From Maribacter litoralis (lineage in GTDB: Bacteria; Bacteroidota; Bacteroidia; Flavobacteriales; Flavobacteriaceae): a DNA stretch of 64,000 nt. Under the pieces are notes generated by a model. That model was given only the letters and a program-made list of their open reading frames with translations. It was not told where the DNA came from and ran no database searches. How positions within the stretch are numbered: the stretch's first letter is position 1; each line of letters starts with the position of its first letter. The translations under genes were made by a program, and so were the position numbers. Below, in pieces: positions 7,562-16,660 of this stretch. The stretch is taken from assembly GCF_003075045.1 (NCBI RefSeq), contig NZ_QCZD01000001.1:1204967-1268966 (forward strand). The letters are read 5' to 3'.

Positions 7562-8824
7562 TTACTCTCCCAACATCTTCTTCATTTTCGTGAAGTTTTC
7601 TGTATCACCCATTGCTCCGTAGATATTCTTAAGCTGGGTCATGATATTCTCATTCTCAGGGTTATTTTTTAATGCATCTTCCAATACATCTGCACCTTGC
7701 TTGAACAAGCTATCTTTTTTCTCCTTTAACTCATCATATTTAGCAATATCTGCTCTACTGTTACCTAATGAATTCATTTCGTCAATAAGGTTGTTACCTT
7801 CGTTAACGTAAGTTGTAGAAAGATTTAAATATGCATTTGTATACTTAGGATCAAGTTCTATTGCCTTTTTGTATGATACACGAGCTTCCTCATAATTATC
7901 TTGCTCCATGTTAATAACACCAACATTATAATGTAAGTCTGGATTATCTGGTGCTAGAGCTATAGCCTGAGCCATTAATTCTTTGAACTTATCTTTATTT
8001 CCTTGGTTAAAATATAGATTTGCTTCGTTCAAAATAAGATTAACATCTTCTGGATCATTCTTTCTTGCTGCTTGATAAGCCTCTAAAGCTTTTTCATCTT
8101 GACCTAATTGCGTATAAATTAGCGCTGTATTCTTAACAATTTCAGCTTTCTTAGAAGGAGTTTTCTCATCTACAGGATTAGTATACGTACCAGATTTCAC
8201 CATAAGGTCTCTCTGCACTTTATCCATTTCCTCAACTTCGCCTGATGCTGCATTAGTAGCCTTGTAAACTACACCACTACCATCATAACCAACTTCTTGT
8301 AATTTATTATAATAGTCCAATGCCATTTCATAATGACCACCATTTACCGCACTACCGGCAGCATAATATAAATAAGACGTATCTTTAGGACTTAACGTAT
8401 AACTCATATACAACTTCTCAGCAGCTTCTTTAAACTTGCTGTTGCTATTATCGCTAACCGCAGAGTTCACAAGATCAGCAGTCAATGCCGTCATATATTG
8501 GTTAGTTTCCGCAGTAAATTTCTTTTTACCGGAAGCTTCTTCTATTTCAATAACTTTCTTGAAAGAATTCGCTGATTTCTCAAAAGCATCATTATCTCCT
8601 TTTTTAGCTAAATCGCTATAGATTTTACCTCTAGTAAAATAATATTGCGCTTGAGTCTTTTCGTCAGCAGCGGCAATAGTACCTGAAGCAGCTTCAATAG
8701 CAGTTTTAGCTGCTGTTGCATCACCAGATTTCAGTGCCTTTTCCGCAGATTTTATTTCATTCTTTTGAGCAAAACCGACCATTGTAAATGTCAGTGCCGC
8801 TACAAGTAATAACCTATTTTTCAT
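7562..8824 (-). CDS. Exported tetratricopeptide-repeat protein
   Basis: 420 residues with a cleavable signal peptide (MKNRLLLVAALTFTMVGFAQ). The rest is helical TPR repeats, clearest near LIYTQLGQDEKALEAYQAARKNDPE, NLILNEANLYFNQGNKDKF and LHYNVGVINMEQDNYEEARVSYKKAIELDP. TPR proteins act as protein-binding scaffolds; the partner is unknown. It starts 39 bases after the gyrA stop on the same strand and is probably cotranscribed with gyrA, a pairing I recall in other Flavobacteriaceae. It likely acts in the periplasm or at the outer membrane. Confidence 0.85.
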   Translation of the reverse strand: MKNRLLLVAALTFTMVGFAQKNEIKSAEKALKSGDATAAKTAIEAASGTIAAADEKTQAQYYFTRGKIYSDLAKKGDNDAFEKSANSFKKVIEIEEASGKKKFTAETNQYMTALTADLVNSAVSDNSNSKFKEAAEKLYMSYTLSPKDTSYLYYAAGSAVNGGHYEMALDYYNKLQEVGYDGSGVVYKATNAASGEVEEMDKVQRDLMVKSGTYTNPVDEKTPSKKAEIVKNTALIYTQLGQDEKALEAYQAARKNDPEDVNLILNEANLYFNQGNKDKFKELMAQAIALAPDNPDLHYNVGVINMEQDNYEEARVSYKKAIELDPKYTNAYLNLSTTYVNEGNNLIDEMNSLGNSRADIAKYDELKEKKDSLFKQGADVLEDALKNNPENENIMTQLKNIYGAMGDTENFTKMKKMLGE

Positions 8825-8863
8825 TTTTGATATATTAATTATTAGTGTTTAAATTATTTAAGT

Positions 8864-11422
8864 TTAATCTTCGGTATCAGAATTATCAATCTCTGTGCCA
8901 TCTTTGTCCTCCGCATTATCAACTTCAGTTGAACCTTCTGTATTTACTTCAATATCAAGCAATTCAGCTTCTTCAAGATCATCTTCATCTTTCATGACCT
9001 TTGCAACAGCGGCAATAGAATCATTACCTTTTATATTGATCAACCTAACACCTTGTGTTGCCCTACCCATTACACGTAAATCCTCTACGCTCATACGTAT
9101 TGCAATTCCAGATTTGTTGATAATCATTAAATCGTCAGAATCGGTAACATTTTTTATAGCTACAAGCCCACCAGTTTTATCGGTAACACTAATGGTCTTA
9201 ACCCCTTTACCTCCTCTATTGGTAACTCTATAATCATCTATGCTTGATCGCTTACCATAACCTTTTTCAGAAACTACCAATATTTCTTCCTCAAAATTAT
9301 GAACCGATACCATGCCGATTACCTCATCTTCCTCATTCGCTAAAGTAATACCTCTAACCCCTGAAGCATTTCTACCCATTGGTCTAGTTTTACTTTCCTC
9401 AAATCTAATTGCTTTACCAGATTTAAGACCTAGGAAAATTTCACTTGACCCTGTAGTTAATTTAGCTTCTAACAACTCATCGCCATCACGTACGGTTATT
9501 GCATTAATTCCGTTTTGTCTTGGTCTTGAATATTGCTCTAAAGATGTTTTCTTAACTACACCTTTTTTAGTGGCCATTATAACGTAGTGCGCATTGATAT
9601 ACTCTTCGTCTTTTAAATCTTGAGTACAAATAAACGCTTTTACACTATCATCTTGTTCTATATTAATAAGGTTCTGTATTGCCCTACCTTTTGATGTTCT
9701 ACTACCTTCAGGTATTTCAAAAACACGCATCCAGAAACATTTACCTTTTTGCGTAAAGAACAACATGTATTGGTGATTGGTACCAACGAACAAATGCTCT
9801 AAGAAATCTTCATTTCTTGTAGAAGATGCCTTTTGACCTACACCACCTCTATTTTGTGTTTTATATTCACTTAACGGAGTTCTCTTAATGTAACCTGCAT
9901 GAGAAATGGTAATTACCACCTGCTCATCTGGTATCATATCTTCCATACTAAGATCACCACCTGCCATGTTGATTACAGATCTTCTTTCATCTCCGTATTT
10001 ATCTTTAATCTCAAGAAGCTCATCTTTAATGATATCCATTCTACGCTCCTTCTTATCAAGAATATCTTTTAAATCTGCAATAAGAAGCATAATTTCATCA
10101 TACTCGCTTCTAAGCTTATCTTGCTCAAGACCGGTAAGTTGACGAAGTCTCATCTCTACGATTGCCTTCGCTTGAATTTCACTTAATTTGAAACGTTCAA
10201 TTAAGTTTGTCCTTGCTTCATCAGCATTTTTAGAGGCTCTTATTATTGCAATTACCTCATCGATATTATCAGATGCAATGATTAACCCTTCTAAGATATG
10301 AGCACGATCTTCAGCTTTTTTTAATTCGAACTGTGTACGCCTTACGACCACTTCATGTCTATGCTCAACGAAGTAATGAATCATTTCCTTCACGTTCAAC
10401 AATTGCGGTCTACCGTTAACCAAGGCAATATTATTGACACTAAAAGATGTTTGTAATGCCGTATATTTAAATAGCATATTCAACACAATATTAGGAATAG
10501 CATCCCTCTTTAAGATATAAACGATACGCATACCGTTTCGATCGGATTCATCTCTAATATTGGCTATACCTTCCAATTTTTTATCATTGACAAGATCGGC
10601 AGTTTTCTTAATCATGTCTGCCTTATTGACCTGATAAGGAATTTCGGTAACCACAATGCACTCGCGACCTTGAACTTCTTCAAATGTTGCTTTTGCACGC
10701 ATTTTTATACGTCCTCTTCCTGTATGAAAAGCTTCTTTTACACCATCATAACCGTAAATAGTACCACCAGTTGGAAAATCTGGTGCTTTAATATGTGTTA
10801 TAAGCTCATCTATCTCAATGTCGTTATTATCGATATACGCAACCGTACCATCTATAACCTCAGATAAGTTATGTGGCGGCATATTGGTCGCCATACCTAC
10901 AGCAATACCAGATGCACCGTTCACCAACAAACTTGGAACTCGAGTCGGTAAAACAGTTGGTTCTTTTAAAGAGTCATCAAAATTTAATTGATAATCTACG
11001 GTTTCCTTTTCTATGTCAATAAGCATATCGTCTGCAATCTTACGCATACGAGCCTCCGTATAACGCATTGCCGCAGGGCTATCACCATCAACAGAACCAA
11101 AGTTACCTTGACCATCTACAAGCATATAGCGCAAACTCCATTCTTGAGCCATACGTACCATAGCATCATATACCGAAGTATCACCGTGTGGGTGATACTT
11201 ACCTAATACCTCCCCAACAATACGTGCAGATTTCTTATGTGAGCTATTACTTCTAACTCCTAATTCATGCATTCCGAAAAGAACTCTTCTGTGTACGGGT
11301 TTTAATCCGTCCCTGACATCTGGCAGGGCACGTGACACAATGACCGACATTGAGTAATCAATGTAGGCAGATTTCATTTCCTCTTCAATATTAATGGGAA
11401 TCAATTTTTCACCGTCAGCCAT
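8864..11422 (-). CDS. gyrA: DNA gyrase subunit A
   Basis: 852 residues. The breakage-reunion subunit of gyrase, which with GyrB supercoils DNA using ATP. The DNA-attacking tyrosine is Y121 in [10 protein letters not shown]. The quinolone region reads HGDTSVYD, giving Thr82 and Asp86 at the positions of E. coli Ser83 and Asp87; Thr here is, from memory, natural in related Flavobacterium. The GyrA box, which defines gyrase against topoisomerase IV, reads QNRGGVG and is followed by the beta-pinwheel repeats. The tail after about residue 815 is very acidic ([11 protein letters not shown] onward). Divergent from clpC. Confidence 0.97.
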   Translation of the reverse strand: MADGEKLIPINIEEEMKSAYIDYSMSVIVSRALPDVRDGLKPVHRRVLFGMHELGVRSNSSHKKSARIVGEVLGKYHPHGDTSVYDAMVRMAQEWSLRYMLVDGQGNFGSVDGDSPAAMRYTEARMRKIADDMLIDIEKETVDYQLNFDDSLKEPTVLPTRVPSLLVNGASGIAVGMATNMPPHNLSEVIDGTVAYIDNNDIEIDELITHIKAPDFPTGGTIYGYDGVKEAFHTGRGRIKMRAKATFEEVQGRECIVVTEIPYQVNKADMIKKTADLVNDKKLEGIANIRDESDRNGMRIVYILKRDAIPNIVLNMLFKYTALQTSFSVNNIALVNGRPQLLNVKEMIHYFVEHRHEVVVRRTQFELKKAEDRAHILEGLIIASDNIDEVIAIIRASKNADEARTNLIERFKLSEIQAKAIVEMRLRQLTGLEQDKLRSEYDEIMLLIADLKDILDKKERRMDIIKDELLEIKDKYGDERRSVINMAGGDLSMEDMIPDEQVVITISHAGYIKRTPLSEYKTQNRGGVGQKASSTRNEDFLEHLFVGTNHQYMLFFTQKGKCFWMRVFEIPEGSRTSKGRAIQNLINIEQDDSVKAFICTQDLKDEEYINAHYVIMATKKGVVKKTSLEQYSRPRQNGINAITVRDGDELLEAKLTTGSSEIFLGLKSGKAIRFEESKTRPMGRNASGVRGITLANEEDEVIGMVSVHNFEEEILVVSEKGYGKRSSIDDYRVTNRGGKGVKTISVTDKTGGLVAIKNVTDSDDLMIINKSGIAIRMSVEDLRVMGRATQGVRLINIKGNDSIAAVAKVMKDEDDLEEAELLDIEVNTEGSTEVDNAEDKDGTEIDNSDTED

Positions 11423-11681
11423 TTTAAAATCTTCTGTTTTTTAATTAGTAAAAAAGCATGCCAATATACTTAAATCCTAGGCGTTTCAAGAATAAGTGGA
11501 TTTAATTATATGAAATTTTATTAACACTTGGCACAGTAATGTTAATTTTTACTTTAAAGGCTAATTTCGTACTTATAAAAGCTGCTTTTAATGGCTTTTA
11601 CAATAACTTTAACGATTATAGGTACGGTATTTGCCAATGATTGGATGAGATTTAGTAATTTTATAGAAGATAATATAGTAT

Positions 11682-14234
11682 ATGGATGATAATTTTTCCC
11701 CAAGAGTAAAGGATGTTATTGCTTATAGCAAAGAGGAAGCATTGCGACTTGGTCACGATTTTATCGGTACCGAGCACCTCATGCTAGGGCTTCTTAGAGA
11801 TGGAAACGGGAAGGCCATTAGCATTTTAGACGCTTTAGAAGTTGATTTAGAACACCTACGTAGAAAGGTAGAAATCCTAAGTCCTTCTAACCCTAACGCT
11901 AGCGGCGTGCAAAAAGATAAAAAGAACTTGCATTTAACAAGACAAGCCGAACGTGCTTTAAAAACAACTTTTTTAGAGGCTAAACTTTTTCAAAGTTCTT
12001 CTATAAATACTGCGCACCTTCTACTTTGTATCCTTAGAAATGAAAATGACCCTACTACAAAACTTTTACATAAGCTTAAGGTTGACTACGACGGTGTTAA
12101 GGAACAGTTTAAATTTATGATTACAAGTGACGACGATATGGTAGATGGTCCAACGGCCGAATCTTTCCCTAGCGACTCTGAAGAGGCGAATGAAGGAAAA
12201 GAGAGCACCTTTGGATCTGCTTCTAATCAAAAAGGCGCCAAAAAATCAAAAACTCCGGTTCTGGATAATTTTGGTAGAGACCTTACACAAATGGCAGAGG
12301 AAAATAAATTAGACCCTGTTGTCGGTAGAGAAAAAGAGATTGAGAGGGTTTCGCAAATTCTTAGCCGTAGAAAAAAGAACAACCCACTTTTAATTGGTGA
12401 ACCTGGTGTTGGTAAAAGTGCCATTGCAGAAGGTCTTGCCCTACGTATAATCAATAAAAAGGTTTCTAGAATTCTTTACAATAAAAGAGTTGTAACCCTT
12501 GACCTTGCCTCTTTAGTTGCCGGTACAAAATATCGTGGCCAGTTTGAAGAACGCATGAAAGCGGTTATGAACGAGCTTGAAAAGAACGATGATGTCATTT
12601 TGTTTATTGACGAAATACACACCATTGTAGGTGCTGGTGGAGCTACAGGAAGTTTAGATGCTTCAAACATGTTCAAACCTGCATTGGCTAGAGGTGAAAT
12701 TCAATGTATAGGTGCTACCACTTTAGATGAATACAGACAATATATCGAAAAAGACGGTGCTTTAGAGAGACGTTTTCAAAAGGTAATTGTAGAACCAACT
12801 TCTGTTGAAGAAACAGTTGAGATCTTACATAATATTAAAGGTAAATACGAAGATCACCACAATGTAACTTATACAGACGAAGCTATTGAAGCTTGTGTAA
12901 AGTTAACAAATAGGTATATGACCGATCGTTTTTTACCTGATAAGGCTATTGATGCTTTAGATGAAGCTGGTTCTAGGGTACATATTGTTAATATGGATGT
13001 ACCAAAGCAAATTCTTGAATTAGAGAAGAAACTTGAAGATGTTCGTGAACTAAAAAATAGTGTTGTCAAAAAGCAGAAATACGAAGAAGCTGCCAAATTA
13101 CGTGATGACGAAAAGAGTTTAGAAAAGGAACTTGCCATAGCCCAAGAGCGATGGGAAGATGATAGTAAACTGAACAAGGAAACAGTTAGCGAAGAAAATG
13201 TTGCCGATGTTGTTTCTATGATGAGCGGTATACCTGTAAATAGAATAGCGCAAACGGAAAGCAATAAATTAGCAGGACTTCCTGAGTTGATTAAATCTAA
13301 CGTAATTGGTCAAAACGATGCTGTTGCCAAGGTTTCCAAAGCTATTCAACGTAATAGAGCGGGACTTAAAGACCCCAACAAGCCTATTGGTTCGTTTATA
13401 TTCTTAGGTCAAACAGGTGTTGGTAAAACCCAACTTGCAAAAGTGTTGGCAAAAGAGCTTTTTGACTCTGAAGATGCGCTTATACGTATAGATATGAGCG
13501 AGTACATGGAGAAGTTCGCCATTTCTAGATTAGTAGGTGCACCTCCAGGATACGTAGGTTATGAAGAAGGTGGTCAATTGACCGAAAAAGTTAGAAGAAA
13601 ACCTTATTCGGTAATTCTATTGGATGAAGTTGAAAAAGCACACCCAGATGTTTTCAATATGCTTTTGCAGGTATTGGATGACGGTTTCTTAACCGATAGT
13701 TTGGGTCGTAAAATCGATTTTAGAAATACCATTATAATAATGACTTCTAATATTGGCGCTAGACAATTAAAAGATTTTGGACAAGGTGTAGGTTTTGGTA
13801 CAGCTGCGAAAAAATCTCAAGAAGATGCCCACCAAAAAGGAGTAATAGAAAATGCCTTGAAAAAAGCGTTTGCTCCAGAGTTCTTAAATAGAATTGATGA
13901 TGTTATTGTCTTCAATGCATTGGAAAGAGAAGACATTCACAAAATCATTGATATTGAATTAGCCAAATTATTCAAGAGAATTAAGGACATTGGATATCAT
14001 TTGAACTTAACGGATGCCGCTAAAGATTATATTGCAGAGAAAGGCTTTGATAAGCAATACGGGGCAAGACCCCTAAAAAGAGCAATTCAAAAATATATTG
14101 AAGACGCATTAGCAGAAGAAATAGTGAATTCTAAACTTAAGGAAGGTGACAGTATTTATATTGACCTTGACAAGAAGAGTGAAGAATTGACCATTAAAAT
14201 TGAAAAAGCAGAAGAGGAATCTCCAAAAACATAG
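11682..14234 (+). CDS. clpC: ATP-dependent Clp protease ATP-binding subunit ClpC
   Basis: 850 residues. Order: two Clp-N repeats (1-145), an acidic/Ser-rich linker (150-195), AAA+ domain 1 with Walker A GEPGVGKS at 239-246 and DEIHTIVGAG, a UVR-containing middle region around 420-480 (KYEEAAKLRDDE), and AAA+ domain 2 with GQTGVGKT at 576-583, followed by the D2-small domain. It unfolds proteins for degradation by ClpP, and the UVR middle region separates ClpC from ClpB. ClpP is not nearby. It stands alone, divergent from gyrA, with a strong terminator after it. Confidence 0.96.
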   Translation: MDDNFSPRVKDVIAYSKEEALRLGHDFIGTEHLMLGLLRDGNGKAISILDALEVDLEHLRRKVEILSPSNPNASGVQKDKKNLHLTRQAERALKTTFLEAKLFQSSSINTAHLLLCILRNENDPTTKLLHKLKVDYDGVKEQFKFMITSDDDMVDGPTAESFPSDSEEANEGKESTFGSASNQKGAKKSKTPVLDNFGRDLTQMAEENKLDPVVGREKEIERVSQILSRRKKNNPLLIGEPGVGKSAIAEGLALRIINKKVSRILYNKRVVTLDLASLVAGTKYRGQFEERMKAVMNELEKNDDVILFIDEIHTIVGAGGATGSLDASNMFKPALARGEIQCIGATTLDEYRQYIEKDGALERRFQKVIVEPTSVEETVEILHNIKGKYEDHHNVTYTDEAIEACVKLTNRYMTDRFLPDKAIDALDEAGSRVHIVNMDVPKQILELEKKLEDVRELKNSVVKKQKYEEAAKLRDDEKSLEKELAIAQERWEDDSKLNKETVSEENVADVVSMMSGIPVNRIAQTESNKLAGLPELIKSNVIGQNDAVAKVSKAIQRNRAGLKDPNKPIGSFIFLGQTGVGKTQLAKVLAKELFDSEDALIRIDMSEYMEKFAISRLVGAPPGYVGYEEGGQLTEKVRRKPYSVILLDEVEKAHPDVFNMLLQVLDDGFLTDSLGRKIDFRNTIIIMTSNIGARQLKDFGQGVGFGTAAKKSQEDAHQKGVIENALKKAFAPEFLNRIDDVIVFNALEREDIHKIIDIELAKLFKRIKDIGYHLNLTDAAKDYIAEKGFDKQYGARPLKRAIQKYIEDALAEEIVNSKLKEGDSIYIDLDKKSEELTIKIEKAEEESPKT

Positions 14235-14260
14235 ATTTTCTTACTTTTCTAGTATACAAA

Positions 14261-14288
14261 AAAGAGCCCTTATAAGGGCTCTTTTTTC
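14261..14288 (+). terminator. Rho-independent terminator of clpC
   Basis: AAAGAGCCCT-TATA-AGGGCTCTTT forms a near-perfect stem followed by more T, 27 bases after the clpC stop. Confidence 0.88.
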
Positions 14289-14440
14289 GTACAAGAAAAT
14301 ATTGATTGTGAGAATATAAATACACTCAATTATTGGTATACGCAGTATAAACGATATTTTCGCGTTTAAACTAAAAATTTACCCAAAGAATGAACTTCAT
14401 TCTACTTTCGCCTTAGACACACTATATAAATACGAAAAGA

Positions 14441-14839
14441 ATGAAGTTAGGATCTACCAAGAAAAAGGTAATTGTGCGGGAGTACGAATTAGAAACAGGA
14501 AAAATTCAAGTTTATGACAATTATATGGTATCGATTTTTGACGAGGGAGCTACTTTAACACTAGAAAGAGCTTATCAAATTATCGGTATTGCAGAAATTC
14601 ATTTTAGAGAAAAGAATTTTGGATTTATAAGTCTTCGTAAACACTCATTTGCCATAGATCCTACTATCTACAACTACTTAAAACAATTAGACAATCTTAA
14701 AGCTTTTGCCATTGTATCTGTCAAAGAAATTGATATGCACAACTTTAAGATTGAAAAACTATTTTACAAAAAGCCAATGAAATTCTTCATCGAATTTGAT
14801 AACGCTTTAAAATGGGTTAAAAGAAGGGTAAATTCTTAA
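14441..14839 (+). CDS. Small cytoplasmic protein, possibly STAS/SpoIIAA-like, function unknown
   Basis: 132 residues, no signal peptide or membrane segment. The mixed alpha/beta pattern, with GKIQVYDNYMVSIFDEGATLTLERAYQII early and a basic C-terminus (ALKWVKRRVNS), resembles the STAS-like family of SpoIIAA-type proteins common in Flavobacteriaceae. I do not recognise a specific function. It is monocistronic, 206 bases after clpC, and converges with the nnr gene with six bases between the stops. A palindrome GAATGAACTTCATTC around 14388-14402 lies 40 bases upstream. Confidence 0.6.
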   Translation: MKLGSTKKKVIVREYELETGKIQVYDNYMVSIFDEGATLTLERAYQIIGIAEIHFREKNFGFISLRKHSFAIDPTIYNYLKQLDNLKAFAIVSVKEIDMHNFKIEKLFYKKPMKFFIEFDNALKWVKRRVNS

Positions 14840-14845
14840 GAACAG

Positions 14846-16393
14846 TTAATTTGACTGATTTTCTTCTTCAGTAACCGGCTGCTCTGGCATTTTAAACAAA
14901 TCTAAATATGCGTTTGCTAAATTCTCAATAACATGAGAGGCTGTTAAAGACTGAAAACCAGTAGACTCTACTGCAATATCACCTGATCTACCATGCAAAT
15001 AGACACCAAAAATTGCAGCATCTAATGCTGAGTAACCCTGTGCCAATAACCCTGTTAATATTCCCGTTAACACATCTCCTGTTCCTGCCGTGGCCATACC
15101 TGGGTTTCCGGTTGTATTCACGTAGCCTTTTTCCTTGTTAACCACAATAGTGTGCGCTCCCTTTACTACTACTAAGCAATTATATTTTTTTGAAAACGCC
15201 TTAACCTTTTTAAGCTTTTCAAAGTCATCTTTCCAACTACCAATCAACCTTTCCAATTCTTTCGGGTGTGGCGTTAAAATCGCATTATCAGGCAAGTACT
15301 TTAATAATTCTTTATTCTTGGAGAGTATATTAAGTCCATCGGCATCAATTACCAGTGGCAATTTATTATGCTTTAAAAATTCACTAAAAGTTTTTACCGT
15401 GGCATCACTTGTTCCCATCCCCATACCGATACCAACCACTCTTGGTTCAATATCAAATTTTATATCGGTAAGTTCATTATCGCTTGCATCGGTCATTACC
15501 ATTATTTCGGGTAATGCCGTCTGTAAAATGGAATACCCTATTTTAGGAACAAAAGAGGTTACAAGACCACTACCTGCATAGAGAGCGGCTTTAGAAGAAA
15601 GACAAACCGACCCCATTTTACCATAACTTCCACCAGCAATCAATGAATGTCCATATGTACCTTTATGCCCGTATTTTTCACGAGGTTTATACAAGGTAAG
15701 CACTTCATTTTTACCTATCAATTCATATTCCGTTTCGGTTTGCATCAAATACTCTGGATCTAAACCTATATCCAAAACCTCCCATTGCTCAATAAAACCA
15801 CCTGTTTCCGGTAAAAAGAAAACCAATTTAGGAGTTTGAAAACTTAAGACGTAGTTGGATTGTATAATGGTATCAAAATCATCAGGACCTTGATCTGTAA
15901 ATAATCCTGACGGAATATCAATAGACAAAATGAATGCCTGGGAACTGTTTAAATGCTGAATCACTTTAGCTACCCATGCATCTGGAGTTCTATTTAATCC
16001 TATTCCAAAAATTCCGTCAACAATTATATCATCCCTTCCAATTTCTGGAAGCTGATCATCAGAATTCATAAAACTTGGCCAAACCTTACGGTCTTTTAAT
16101 CGGTCTAGATTGATCAAAAAGTCTTTAGACCTCTTTTCACTATAATTTACAACATACACTTCTATATTATAGCCATGATCTACAAGGTGCCTTGCAAGGG
16201 CAATACCATCGCCTCCATTATTACCAATACCACAGAATAAATGAATTTTCACTTGGGCGCCCTGCATGCGCAAATGCATCCAATTGAAGAGTTGTAAAGC
16301 AGCACGTTCCATGAGTTCGTTACTTTCAATTTCTTCTTTTTTAATAGAAATCTGATCTGCTTTATAAATCTGTTTTGCACTATATAATTTCAT
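14846..16393 (-). CDS. nnr: Bifunctional NAD(P)H-hydrate epimerase / ADP-dependent dehydratase
   Basis: 515 residues fusing the two NAD(P)HX repair activities. The N-terminal YjeF_N epimerase domain spans about 1-215, with GIGNNGGDGIALARHL as its nucleotide-binding segment and VDGIFGIG. The C-terminal ribokinase-like dehydratase domain contains YGHKGTYGHSLIAGGS, IDADGLNILS, LTPHPKE and GNPGMATAGTGDVLTG with the catalytic Asp. The enzyme restores damaged, hydrated NADH and NADPH. Length is normal for the fused form. It is transcribed alone, away from the thr operon. Confidence 0.94.
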   Translation of the reverse strand: MKLYSAKQIYKADQISIKKEEIESNELMERAALQLFNWMHLRMQGAQVKIHLFCGIGNNGGDGIALARHLVDHGYNIEVYVVNYSEKRSKDFLINLDRLKDRKVWPSFMNSDDQLPEIGRDDIIVDGIFGIGLNRTPDAWVAKVIQHLNSSQAFILSIDIPSGLFTDQGPDDFDTIIQSNYVLSFQTPKLVFFLPETGGFIEQWEVLDIGLDPEYLMQTETEYELIGKNEVLTLYKPREKYGHKGTYGHSLIAGGSYGKMGSVCLSSKAALYAGSGLVTSFVPKIGYSILQTALPEIMVMTDASDNELTDIKFDIEPRVVGIGMGMGTSDATVKTFSEFLKHNKLPLVIDADGLNILSKNKELLKYLPDNAILTPHPKELERLIGSWKDDFEKLKKVKAFSKKYNCLVVVKGAHTIVVNKEKGYVNTTGNPGMATAGTGDVLTGILTGLLAQGYSALDAAIFGVYLHGRSGDIAVESTGFQSLTASHVIENLANAYLDLFKMPEQPVTEEENQSN

Positions 16394-16448
16394 TCTTTCT
16401 TGTATTTATATCTAAAAAATAACTATTCCGTAAAAAATTGTGGAATGA

Positions 16449-16479
16449 TTTGTTTAAGTTATCAAATGTACTACTTTTG
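16449..16479 (+). promoter_or_regulatory. thr operon promoter (Bacteroidota type)
   Basis: TTTG at 16449-16452, a 19-bp spacer, then TACTTTTG at 16472-16479: an exact fit to TTTG-N19-TAnnTTTG. Transcription would begin near 16486, about a dozen bases before the leader ORF and 175 bases before thrA. Confidence 0.7.
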
Positions 16480-16498
16480 ACCCTCAACCATTAGTATT

Positions 16499-16591
16499 AT
16501 GGACTGCAATAAGACAGACATAAAATTCAATTTCACTTCAGCTACCATTATTTATGGTTCTACAACTACATGGTTCACCCCTTGGGGGTAA
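16499..16591 (+). CDS. Candidate thr operon leader peptide
   Basis: A 30-codon ORF, ATG at 16499 to TAA at 16591, begins just after the predicted transcription start and ends 69 bases before thrA. Seven of 30 residues are Thr (codons 6, 13, 16, 22-24, 27) and three are Ile, with a Thr-Thr-Thr run near the end, followed by W-F-T-P-W-G. Such a peptide fits an attenuator like E. coli thrL, in which ribosome stalling on scarce Thr-tRNA sets the RNA fold. Competing pairings are possible: ACCAT at 16544 can pair with ATGGT at 16554 or 16570, and ACCCC-TTG-GGGGT at 16577-16589 forms a small hairpin over the stop codon. No clean U-tract follows, so the exact mechanism is open. Confidence 0.5.
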   Translation: MDCNKTDIKFNFTSATIIYGSTTTWFTPWG

Positions 16592-16660
16592 AATCTATAT
16601 TTCTCCGTACCCGTGTTTAATTACACCATATCTTAATTACAAAGTCAATATTTCAATAAC

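Noticed and set aside
11423-11681. Specific promoters between gyrA and clpC
   Set aside because: TAATTTCG and TATTCTTG partly match a -7 element, but no -33 box at the right distance supports either.
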